Positions 1-6,342 of a DNA stretch of 7,016 nucleotides are shown here, in pieces. Source of the DNA: Deltaproteobacteria bacterium (GTDB taxonomy: Bacteria > Desulfobacterota > DSM-4660 > Desulfatiglandales > Desulfatiglandaceae); the NCBI GenBank assembly GCA_019314425.1, contig JAFCZI010000126.1:1-7016 (forward strand), read 5' to 3'. Position numbers and translations under genes: made by a program. How positions within the stretch are numbered: position 1 is the first letter of the stretch; each line of letters opens with the position of its first letter. Below the pieces are notes generated by a model. That model made no database searches and had not been told where the DNA came from. It worked only from the letters and a program-made list of their open reading frames with translations.

Positions 1-324
1 AAGATTTCCCAGGACAGCCAACCGGTTCAGTAAAACCTCGGTATCGTGAATCTCCTCCGGGATAACGTAAAGATCATAAGACGGTCGATTATCTACCAGG
101 ATTTTTCCGCTGCGGTCCCGAATCACCCCTCTGAAAGGCGCCATGCTCTGAAGCCGTATTCGGTTATTTTCGCTCCTGTCCCGATAGGCTGATCCGTTCA
201 CGATTTGCAGAAACCACAGCCGGAGGATAAGAACACTGAAAATCACCAAAACGAACAACACCGCGATTTTCAGCTGTTTTGCGAAAATATCCTGAGATAC
301 AGGATCAAAATTTGATGTTTTCAA
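1..324 (-). CDS. mrdA: Penicillin-binding protein 2 (MrdA), N-terminal part, cut by window edge
   Basis: The protein is the elongation-specific class B transpeptidase that cross-links peptidoglycan in lateral wall growth, anchored in the inner membrane with its catalytic domain in the periplasm. Only the first 108 residues lie here. They show a short cytoplasmic tail, one membrane segment at about residues 19-42 (ending LRLWFLQIV), and then the family's N-terminal hallmarks: SENNRIRL near residues 51-58, PFRGVIRDRSGKILVDNRPS near 63-82, and YDLYVIPEE. The catalytic SxxK lies beyond the edge. I place the start at TTG (324-322) because GGGTGA (337-332) sits 7 bases upstream, an in-frame TAG lies 10 codons upstream, and no in-frame ATG occurs before residue 61. 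It follows mreD at an 86-base gap and is probably co-transcribed with mreBCD. Family assignment is firm; the TTG start is likely but not certain. Confidence 0.93.
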   Translation of the reverse strand, partial: MKTSNFDPVSQDIFAKQLKIAVLFVLVIFSVLILRLWFLQIVNGSAYRDRSENNRIRLQSMAPFRGVIRDRSGKILVDNRPSYDLYVIPEEIHDTEVLLNRLAVLGNL

Positions 325-410
325 GGCTTCTTCACCCTTGTTCTTCCATTTCTATTGGGTAACGGGGTCAGGAGATGAAGGATCAGCCATAAAACAAAGA
401 CGGCATACGC

Positions 411-917
411 TCAATTCTCATCCGGTGAAGCCCCCGCAGCCATTCTGTTGGAAATCCCTCGCAAATGGTTGAATAACTGAAAAAAAAGTGGCGCAGCCAA
501 ACCGGTAACACCGATGGAGACAAGGGAAACCCACAGAAATGTTTTTGAATAAATAATATCCTGGGAAAAAATGCGAAGAAGAACTAACAGCATGGCATTT
601 TTCAGAAAAACCGAAAGCGCAACAATAATGATCTGCCCTTTCGGGTTCAAGAGGTCAAAGAACCGTGATCCCACAAGGATCACAAAGAACATACTCAGGT
701 AGGCGGCAGAAAACAGACCCTGCAATCCTCCTGAAAAAATATCAATCAGAAAACCCTGGCCCAGAGCAAAAACACCCGCCCATATCTGACCGGATATCAG
801 GAAAAGATACGCCGTCAGAATCACCAGAAAATCCAGGTCAAAAAAATCCAGTCCCCAGGGATTACCCCAGATACCGGTTAAGAGGGTTGCGACGCCCCCG
901 CCCACCCATGCCCACAC
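411..917 (-). CDS. mreD: Rod shape-determining membrane protein MreD
   Basis: MreD is a polytopic inner-membrane protein of the rod/elongasome complex, linking MreB and MreC to the wall synthases PBP2 and RodA. The 168-residue product is very hydrophobic, with about five membrane segments (roughly residues 29-45, 46-66, 68-87, 95-115 and 127-148) and a hydrophilic tail ending SPDEN. The length fits the family (about 160-170). Assignment rests on hydropathy, size and position between mreC and mrdA, because MreD sequence is poorly conserved. The start is GTG (917-915), with AGG 7 bases upstream. The frame is open further upstream to a TAA near 992 but offers no ATG, GTG or TTG there. An ATG at 919 is out of frame and yields only a short peptide. 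Beyond the TGA stop the same frame stays open for 29 codons (see findings). Confidence 0.88.
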   Translation of the reverse strand: MWAWVGGGVATLLTGIWGNPWGLDFFDLDFLVILTAYLFLISGQIWAGVFALGQGFLIDIFSGGLQGLFSAAYLSMFFVILVGSRFFDLLNPKGQIIIVALSVFLKNAMLLVLLRIFSQDIIYSKTFLWVSLVSIGVTGLAAPLFFQLFNHLRGISNRMAAGASPDEN

Positions 918-979
918 ATAGAAGCCTATCGGCCTGTTTCCTGAAGTTTTGACGGCACAGTCCTCTCGAATCCCGTAAA

Positions 980-1003
980 CCCCGGTGCCATTTTACATCG
1001 GGG
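980..1003 (-). promoter_or_regulatory. Small hairpin in the mreC-mreD gap
   Basis: CCCCGATG (minus strand, 1003-996) and CACCGGGG (987-980) can pair as a stem of eight positions with one A-C mismatch and an 8-base loop. It begins 4 bases after the mreC stop. Only a short T run (TTTA) follows on the minus strand, so it is a poor intrinsic terminator. It could instead stabilise the 3' end of an mreC message or partly attenuate reading into mreD. This is inference from the fold alone. Confidence 0.3.
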
Positions 1004-1007
1004 CAAT

Positions 1008-1874
1008 TTAGTCCATTGAAGGCCCTGACTCTTTTTTACGTTCTTCGCGCGGCGCTTGCAGAATAACCAGAACCTCCTCCAATTTTGAAAAATCCGCAGC
1101 AGGCGTCACTTCTATTTTCTTGAAAAGCGTCCCCTCCCCTTCTTCCACCTTAGAAATGGTTCCAACGGGAAGACCTTTTGGGAATATCCGCCCCAGACCC
1201 GATGTAATCACCACATCCCCTTCCTTCACATCACCGGACTTGACCATATAATCCAGTCGGCAAACCTGGGCTGACTGCCCTCTGACCATTCCCCGGTCAC
1301 GGGATCGCTGCACGAGACAGTCAACCGCACTGTTCTGATCGACAACCAACAGCACCTTGGCATAGTGCGGGGAGACGGAAACGATTCGGCCCACAACGCC
1401 GGAAGCATTAACCACAGGCATATCCAGGTTAATTCCCGACTTCGTCCCCTTGTTGATAACAACGGACTGAAACCACCCCGTGGGATCGAACCCCACAACC
1501 TGAGCAACAACAGTCGGACGGCTGACCGCTTCCTTGAACTTCAGAAGATCGGATAGGCGCTCATAGGTGGCCACCCGTTCCCTGTAAAGACCATTTACCC
1601 GTTTCAGGGCATCCAACGCCAGCTTCAAACGCCGATTTTCCTGCTGAACATCCACCAAATGGAAATAATCTTCCCAGAGGTCCGCCAACAGTTTCACGGT
1701 CTGTCTGAAAAGGCTCTGAACCGGCGTTACACCCTCAACAACCAGTTGCTCAGCCGAGGTCCAACTGCCACGCTGAATGGCATTTGAGGAAAGCAAAAAC
1801 AGCGCAAAACAGATAAGCGCCAACCAGACCCAGATTTTCGGAAAACGTCTTTCACGCTGCAATGGTTGATCCAC
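1008..1874 (-). CDS. mreC: Rod shape-determining protein MreC
   Basis: MreC is a bitopic inner-membrane protein whose periplasmic part binds and activates PBP2 within the elongasome. The 288-residue product has a short basic cytoplasmic tail (QRERRFPK), a single membrane segment at about 13-30, a predicted coiled coil at about 63-115 that mediates dimerisation, and then the paired beta-barrel MreC domain (about 120-272). Family-typical stretches include DPTGWFQSVVINKG near 130-143, GVVGRIVSVSP near 159-169, VDQNSAVDCLVQRSRDRG near 178-195 and EGDVVITSGLGRIFPKGLPVG near 218-238. The C-terminal tail is polar (REERKKESGPSMD). The start is GTG (1874-1872). An in-frame TGA lies seven codons upstream and there is no ATG in between, so little freedom exists. 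The ribosome-binding site (GGCGGA-like) is weak. Full length and intact. It is separated from mreB by an unusually long, repeat-filled gap. Confidence 0.96.
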   Translation of the reverse strand: MDQPLQRERRFPKIWVWLALICFALFLLSSNAIQRGSWTSAEQLVVEGVTPVQSLFRQTVKLLADLWEDYFHLVDVQQENRRLKLALDALKRVNGLYRERVATYERLSDLLKFKEAVSRPTVVAQVVGFDPTGWFQSVVINKGTKSGINLDMPVVNASGVVGRIVSVSPHYAKVLLVVDQNSAVDCLVQRSRDRGMVRGQSAQVCRLDYMVKSGDVKEGDVVITSGLGRIFPKGLPVGTISKVEEGEGTLFKKIEVTPAADFSKLEEVLVILQAPREERKKESGPSMD

Positions 1875-1957
1875 CCACGTCCGCCAAAGGACAGTTCAAA
1901 TGAATAAATGATACCTAAAAGCTGCATTCATTTTTTTCAAAGAGAGGTCTAGCACCC

Positions 1958-1985
1958 ATTATCTCAGTTTATTGCCCCCCCCCAA
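1958..1985 (-). promoter_or_regulatory. Weak candidate promoter toward mreC with a G tract in its spacer
   Basis: On the minus strand, GATAAT (1963-1958, five of six to TATAAT) lies 16 bases downstream of TTGGGG (1985-1980, three of six to TTGACA). Part of the G9 run forms the -35 box and five Gs form part of the spacer. The mreC GTG is 84 bases downstream of the -10 box. The -35 is poor, so this is only a candidate for separate mreC-mreD transcription. Confidence 0.25.
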
Positions 1986-1991
1986 AAAAAA
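1975..1991. repeat. Homopolymer tract C9 followed by A8
   Basis: Nine C residues (1975-1983) run directly into eight A residues (1984-1991); the minus strand reads T8G9. Such tracts are prone to slipped-strand length change and to sequencing error. The tract lies outside any gene, so length change would not shift a reading frame, but it could alter promoter spacing on the minus strand. Confidence 0.95.
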
Positions 1992-2047
1992 GGCAGCAAA
2001 ACAACACCGAAATGCCGCCTGAAATATCACAAGATTTCGTCCCTTTA

Positions 2048-2064
2048 GTTCGAAAAAGTCGAAC
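2048..2064. other. Perfect small hairpin
   Basis: GTTCGA (2048-2053) and TCGAAC (2059-2064) form a perfect 6-base stem around the loop AAAAG. No T run follows on either strand, so it is not a convincing terminator. It lies inside the segment bounded by the 14-base inverted repeat. Confidence 0.4.
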
Positions 2065-2111
2065 CCCTCGGCAAAAGAGACGCTTGCAGCTTTTAGGTGA
2101 TATATTGTTTT

Positions 2112-2238
2112 GATGGCGTCGTAAAAAATCCCATCTACTGCGTTGCAGTGATTTTTCAGAATCTCAACATACCACATGTATACCTGCGATCCTGAAAAAT
2201 CACTACGCCTTGTATATGGAACTTTTTACAACGCCATC
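2112..2238. repeat. Long imperfect inverted repeat, MITE/REP-like element
   Basis: The left arm (2112-2163, beginning GATGGCGTCGTAAAAA) and the reverse complement of the right arm (2188-2238, beginning GATGGCGTTGTAAAAA) match at about 40 of 52 positions. Identity is strongest at the outer ends and at the inner TAGTGATTTTTCAG/CAGTGATTTTTCAG stretch. The loop is 24 bases (2164-2187) and contains ACATGT and GTATAC palindromes. The left arm also has its own perfect hairpin, ACTGC-GTT-GCAGT (2137-2149). There is no internal gene. The structure fits a small non-autonomous palindromic element. As RNA in the mreB-mreC transcript it would form a stem of about 50 pairs. Flanking target duplication is not evident. 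Confidence 0.75.
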
Positions 2239-2251
2239 TACAGATGGATTT

Positions 2252-2272
2252 GGAACTTTTTACGAATGCATC
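2252..2272. repeat. Extra copy of the inverted-repeat end
   Basis: GGAACTTTTTACGAATGCATC (shown as 2252-2272) repeats, in the same orientation, the right end of the neighbouring element at 2218-2238. The first 12 bases are identical and the following nine are related. Between them CCATCT-AC-AGATGG (2234-2247) forms a compact 6-base hairpin. This suggests a tandem or degraded second element beside the first. Confidence 0.6.
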
Positions 2273-2322
2273 ATTATTTGGTACGGAAGCCAAAAGTCCG
2301 GATCAAGAGTGCAGCAAAGATT

Positions 2323-3387
<1,065 letters not shown>

Positions 3388-3493
3388 TCAATAAAATAGA
3401 TTTCATTTCCTGCCCATCCGGGGAAACTTCCATACAGAAAACAAAGCGCCGGGTAGCCAATGAACGATAAACAGCCCATCAGACCAGCCTCTA

Positions 3494-3522
3494 TAAATAT
3501 AGGATGCAACAAAAATTATCAA
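3494..3522 (-). promoter_or_regulatory. Candidate promoter for mreB
   Basis: On the minus strand TTGATA (3522-3517) is a five-of-six -35 box. Downstream lies an AT-rich -10 region with two options: TATTTA (3499-3494) at a 17-base spacer, or the better-matching TATATT (3501-3496) at a short 15-base spacer. It would give an mreB leader of roughly 130 bases. Spacing and box quality do not agree on one choice, so confidence is modest. Confidence 0.4.
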
Positions 3523-3646
3523 TTAAAAAAATCATCATTGCCCGCATTGGGGTTAAAGCCTCAACAACTGACCCTGCTTACCGTTGAAAGTACGATGATG
3601 CTGTTCATTTTTCATCATGAGAATTGCCGTCCGGAAGAATTGCTGC

Positions 3647-3676
3647 TTGACAAATATAAACGTATGTGTTTATGTT
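3647..3676 (+). promoter_or_regulatory. Sigma70-type promoter for rpmH-rnpA-yidD-yidC-jag
   Basis: A perfect TTGACA (3647-3652) is followed by an 18-base spacer and TATGTT (3671-3676, four of six to TATAAT). The region between and after is strongly AT-rich. The rpmH ATG lies 41 bases downstream of the -10 box, leaving a short leader. It is the strongest promoter match in the window, and its position suits a highly expressed ribosomal protein gene. Confidence 0.65.
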
Positions 3677-3717
3677 ATCGTTTATATAAAATTCCAACAA
3701 AGAGGCTCCATATCATT

Positions 3718-3852
3718 ATGAAAATGACCTATCAACCCAGCAGAATAAAGAGAGCACGAACCCACGGTTTCAGGGCAAGGATGCAAACACGGGCAGGAAT
3801 AAATGTTTTGAAAAGAAGAAGGGCCAAAGGACGGAAACGACTAACCGTATAA
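3718..3852 (+). CDS. rpmH: 50S ribosomal protein L34
   Basis: L34 is a very basic 44-residue protein of the large ribosomal subunit. The product shows the family signature almost throughout: [19 protein letters not shown] at 4-22, [19 protein letters not shown] at 24-42, ending in TV. The length matches the usual 44-46. The first ATG (3718) is chosen because it gives MKMTYQPS, aligned with the common MKRTYQPS; a second ATG at 3724 would remove two residues. GAGG (3702-3705) lies 12 bases upstream, slightly far. The TAA stop is followed with no gap by the rnpA ATG. Confidence 0.98.
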   Translation: MKMTYQPSRIKRARTHGFRARMQTRAGINVLKRRRAKGRKRLTV

Positions 3853-4221
3853 ATGCCCCGTAAACCGAAACAATTCCCTCCAGGCGTGGGGGAAGAATTT
3901 TCTTTCCCAAAGGACGCGAGGCTCTTGCGTCGCGCGGAGTTTGTCAATGCAAATCGCTCCGGAAAACGTCGCCACATGAGGCACTTCATCGCCATTTCCA
4001 GAGAGAACACGCTGGGAATAACCAGGATTGGGGTAACCGCCAGCAAAAAAGTAGGCAACGCTGTCAGAAGGAACAGGGCAAAACGGCTGATCAGAGAGTT
4101 TTATAGGCTCAATAAAGCATGTCTTCCCAAAGGGTACGACATCGTTATCATTGCGAAAAAGGGCGCCGGCTATCTGAACTTGCGAAAAGCCGAAAAAGAA
4201 CTTGAAGAAATCGTTACCTAA
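3853..4221 (+). CDS. rnpA: Ribonuclease P protein component
   Basis: RnpA is the protein cofactor of RNase P, which with the catalytic RNA removes 5' leaders from precursor tRNAs. The 122-residue basic product has the family core: FPKDARLLRRAEF at 18-30 and the RNR signature SKKVGNAVRRNRAKRLIREF at 64-83, followed by LPKGYDIVIIAKKGA at 91-105. An N-terminal extension (MPRKPKQFPPGVGEE) precedes the core and is moderately long. The ATG abuts the rpmH stop (TAAATG). The only AGGA-like ribosome-binding sequence lies about 20 bases upstream inside rpmH, so translation is probably coupled to rpmH. A GTG at codon 12 is a less likely alternative start. Intact. Confidence 0.97.
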   Translation: MPRKPKQFPPGVGEEFSFPKDARLLRRAEFVNANRSGKRRHMRHFIAISRENTLGITRIGVTASKKVGNAVRRNRAKRLIREFYRLNKACLPKGYDIVIIAKKGAGYLNLRKAEKELEEIVT

Positions 4222-4231
4222 AAAAGGTTTC

Positions 4232-4450
4232 ATGTATAGATGTAGATATATACCTATCTCTTTGATAGCCTTATATCAGCTGTGTGTCTCACCTTTTGGG
4301 TCGCCTTCCTGTCGTTTCTACCCAACATGTTCCACCTATGCTCGCCATGCCTATCACAAGTATGGGATCCTGAAAGGCAGCTTTTTGGCCCTTATCAGGA
4401 TTTTAAAATGTCATCCGTTTCACCCCGGCGGATACGATCCTCTGGTATGA
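4232..4450 (+). CDS. yidD: Membrane protein insertion efficiency factor YidD
   Basis: YidD is a small membrane-associated protein thought to assist YidC-dependent insertion of inner-membrane proteins. The 72-residue product carries the family pattern: PISLIALYQLCVSPF at 8-22, CRFYPTCSTYA at 27-37, GILKGSFLALIRILKCHPFHPGGYDP at 45-70 (given here as GILKGSFL near 45-52 and KCHPFHPGGYDP at 59-70). Conserved Cys27, Cys33 and Cys60 are present. I prefer the ATG at 4232, with AAAAAAGG just upstream and 10 bases after the rnpA stop. A TTG at 4202 in the same frame would add ten basic residues and overlap rnpA by 20 bases. The overlapping or near-touching arrangement supports one operon with rnpA and yidC. 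Confidence 0.95.
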   Translation: MYRCRYIPISLIALYQLCVSPFGSPSCRFYPTCSTYARHAYHKYGILKGSFLALIRILKCHPFHPGGYDPLV

Positions 4451-4661
4451 TGTAATGGGTGTCATTTGAGGGACGCAGCACTGCTGTGTATTTTGACCTG
4501 GTATTGGAGGGCCGTGCCGTGCGGGTCTTTCAAACAAAACCTTATAGTGCCTTGTCAGCTGGTTTTCTGTCACAAAAAACAAGAAGGTCATGGGTTGAAA
4601 AACCTAAAACTTAAAACCCAAAACTGCGGCTCTGCCGCTTTAGAACTGAGTGGCTCAGATT
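4451..4661 (+). other. Leader between yidD and yidC with paired hairpins
   Basis: These 211 bases are long for this otherwise compact operon. Just before yidC lie three imperfect 7-base units, each ending AAAAC (4604-4624), then a perfect hairpin GCGGC-TCT-GCCGC (4626-4638), and a second perfect hairpin CTGAG-TGG-CTCAG (4646-4658) ending 3 bases before the yidC ATG. No strong ribosome-binding site is visible before that ATG, and the second hairpin occupies the place where one would be. A short frame starting at TTG 4466 and another through 4486-4615 are open but not recognisable. No terminator T run was seen. Confidence 0.5.
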
Positions 4662-6326
4662 ATGGATAAAAAAACAATATTGGCTTTTACCCTATCCTTT
4701 GTCGTGCTTGTTGGATGGTCTCTTTTTTTCTCGCCTGAACCAAAACAGGCGCCCATCAAAAAGGATGCTACCGCACAAAACATCCAACCGGTGGCCGGAG
4801 ATGGAAAAAGTCCCGTGAGTGTGACCGCCGTCCCATCCGCGAAGCCTGTTACAGCGGTCGGGCAGCCGGGACACCAGGTGGCAGAAAAGAGAATCGAAAT
4901 TGACACACCGCTCTACAAAGTAGTCTTCAGCAATGTGGGGCCCACCATAAAAAGCTTTAAACTGAAAAAATATCGGCAAACAACCGATCCGGATTCTCCT
5001 TATGTCGAACTGGTCACCCTGGAACAGGGAATGGGTGACTATCTGACCATCGAGTTTGACGACAATACCGTCGGCAACGTGAACCATAAGACCTTTTCAG
5101 TGGACAAAGATTCCCTGACGCTCAATCAGGACTCCGAGCCCGCAACAATCGTTTTTCAGGGAACCCGCCAAAACGGTATTGCCATCACCCAGACCTACCG
5201 TTTTTTCCCCGATCGATATGGCATTGATCTCGCTGTAACAGCAACCAATCCAACCACCACCCCTGTAAACGGCGTTTTCAGGACAACCTTGAGGTCAGTG
5301 CCACCCAACGACAAAGGGAGCTATTATGCCTACGTGGGTTTTGCGCTGCTCCTGGACGATAGCCTGGATGAAATAGAGGTGGAAGATCCCGGCGAAGAAA
5401 AATCGGCCAGAGGAAAAATTGGTTGGTTCGCCTACGAAGACAACTATTTTATTTCAGCCATTGTTCCCGTCATACCCACCAAGGGCGCCTTTACAGGGAA
5501 ACATCTTTCATCGGGGGTAATGGAAGGGGTATTCCTGCCTCCGGCAGTGTCTCTTCCGGTATCCGCCCAGGCCACCAGCGAATATCAACTTTACATCGGC
5601 CCCCGCGACCTGGAAGTTCTGAAAGAATTTGGCAAAAACCTTGATCAAGCCATCAATTTCGGATGGACGGATATCATCGCGAAACCGCTTCTTTATACCC
5701 TGCATTTTTTTGACCAGTACATCCATAACTATGGTCTATCCATCATCCTCTTGACCATTCTTGTCAAAATTTTATTCTGGCCGCTCACCCACAAGAGCTA
5801 TAAGTCCATGAAAGAGATGCAGAAGCTTCAGCCCCGGATGGCCAAGCTCAGGGAAAAGTATAAAGGCGACAAGCAAAAACTGAACCAGGAAATGATGGGG
5901 CTGTATAAGACCTACAAGGTCAACCCCATGGGTGGATGCCTGCCCATGGTTGTTCAAATCCCGGTATTCTTTGCGCTGTTCAGGGTTCTGGGGGCCTGCA
6001 TCGAGCTGAGACATGCCCCCTTTGTGTTCTGGATTAATGACCTCTCGGCACCCGATCGATTATTTCATTTCTCATTTCAAATCCCGTTTATGACACCACC
6101 TTACGGGATACCCGTTTTGACCCTGTTGATGGGCGGTTCAATGTTCATCCAACAGAAGATGACCCCCACACCGGGAGATCCGACTCAGGCGAAAATTATG
6201 ATGTTTCTCCCCGTCATTTTCACGTTTATGTTCATTAATTTCCCTTCCGGCCTTGTACTTTACTGGTTGGTCAACAACCTCCTTTCCATAGGACAACAAT
6301 ATCGAATTTATAAACAACCGGCGTAA
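4662..6326 (+). CDS. yidC: Membrane protein insertase YidC
   Basis: YidC (Oxa1/Alb3 family) inserts and folds inner-membrane proteins, alone or with SecYEG. The 554-residue product (E. coli 548) has a first membrane segment at about 6-23, a proline/alanine-rich linker, the large periplasmic domain of Gram-negative YidC (about 75-330), and then the conserved insertase core. The core comprises GLSIILLTILVKILFWPL at 358-375, a charged cytoplasmic hairpin with NQEMMGLYKTYKVNPMGG at about 408-425, a segment beginning GCLPMVVQIPVFFALF at 425-440, and further segments at about 482-500, 513-527 and 529-545, including FPSGLVLYW. The groove charge, Arg366 in E. coli, is Lys369 here. The tail is short (YRIYKQPA). 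I choose ATG 4662, giving MDKKTILAF as in relatives; GTG 4650 would add four residues. Confidence 0.98.
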   Translation: MDKKTILAFTLSFVVLVGWSLFFSPEPKQAPIKKDATAQNIQPVAGDGKSPVSVTAVPSAKPVTAVGQPGHQVAEKRIEIDTPLYKVVFSNVGPTIKSFKLKKYRQTTDPDSPYVELVTLEQGMGDYLTIEFDDNTVGNVNHKTFSVDKDSLTLNQDSEPATIVFQGTRQNGIAITQTYRFFPDRYGIDLAVTATNPTTTPVNGVFRTTLRSVPPNDKGSYYAYVGFALLLDDSLDEIEVEDPGEEKSARGKIGWFAYEDNYFISAIVPVIPTKGAFTGKHLSSGVMEGVFLPPAVSLPVSAQATSEYQLYIGPRDLEVLKEFGKNLDQAINFGWTDIIAKPLLYTLHFFDQYIHNYGLSIILLTILVKILFWPLTHKSYKSMKEMQKLQPRMAKLREKYKGDKQKLNQEMMGLYKTYKVNPMGGCLPMVVQIPVFFALFRVLGACIELRHAPFVFWINDLSAPDRLFHFSFQIPFMTPPYGIPVLTLLMGGSMFIQQKMTPTPGDPTQAKIMMFLPVIFTFMFINFPSGLVLYWLVNNLLSIGQQYRIYKQPA

Positions 6327-6331
6327 TAACT

Positions 6332-6336
6332 GGAGG
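6332..6336 (+). promoter_or_regulatory. Strong ribosome-binding site for jag
   Basis: GGAGG lies 6 bases before the jag ATG and directly after the yidC stop. It fixes the jag start and is the strongest such site in the rightward group. Confidence 0.85.
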
Positions 6337-6342
6337 ACACTC

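Larger units (their letters stand above)
1913..2098. repeat. Segment bounded by a perfect 14-base inverted repeat
   Basis: ACCTAAAAGCTGCA at 1913-1926 is the exact reverse complement of TGCAGCTTTTAGGT at 2085-2098. The arms are 158 bases apart. A perfect 14-base match of this kind is unlikely by chance in a gap of this size. The enclosed DNA contains the C9A8 tract and a hairpin, with no coding potential. It could be a small non-autonomous element with terminal inverted repeats, or a long-range RNA pairing between mreB and mreC. No clear target-site duplication was seen. Confidence 0.6.
1875..2322. other. 448-base non-coding gap between mreB and mreC, rich in repeats
   Basis: No credible gene is present: short open frames on either strand have no recognisable protein content and mostly arise from the repeats. 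The gap holds, left to right, one arm of a 14-base perfect inverted repeat, a promoter-like box, the C9A8 tract, a small perfect hairpin, the other 14-base arm, a long imperfect inverted repeat (2112-2238) and another copy of its end (2252-2272). mreB and mreC usually lie close together, so the gap looks like an insertion site that has received repeat elements without breaking either gene. No T-rich intrinsic terminator is obvious behind mreB on the minus strand. Confidence 0.8.

Noticed and set aside
411..413. Selenocysteine at the mreD TGA
   Set aside because: MreD has no known redox role, no convincing selenocysteine-insertion hairpin follows the TGA, and the frame already ends like a normal MreD.
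1959..2177. 72-codon minus-strand frame in the mreB-mreC gap
   Set aside because: It is built from repeat arms and the homopolymer tract and has no protein-like features.
4202..4231. TTG start for a longer YidD
   Set aside because: It adds ten basic residues not typical of the family and lacks a good ribosome-binding site; the ATG at 4232 is better placed.
4466..4669. 67-codon frame upstream of yidC, starting TTG
   Set aside because: Composition is not protein-like and its 3' part covers the 7-base repeats and hairpins. It is kept only as a note in the yidC leader finding.
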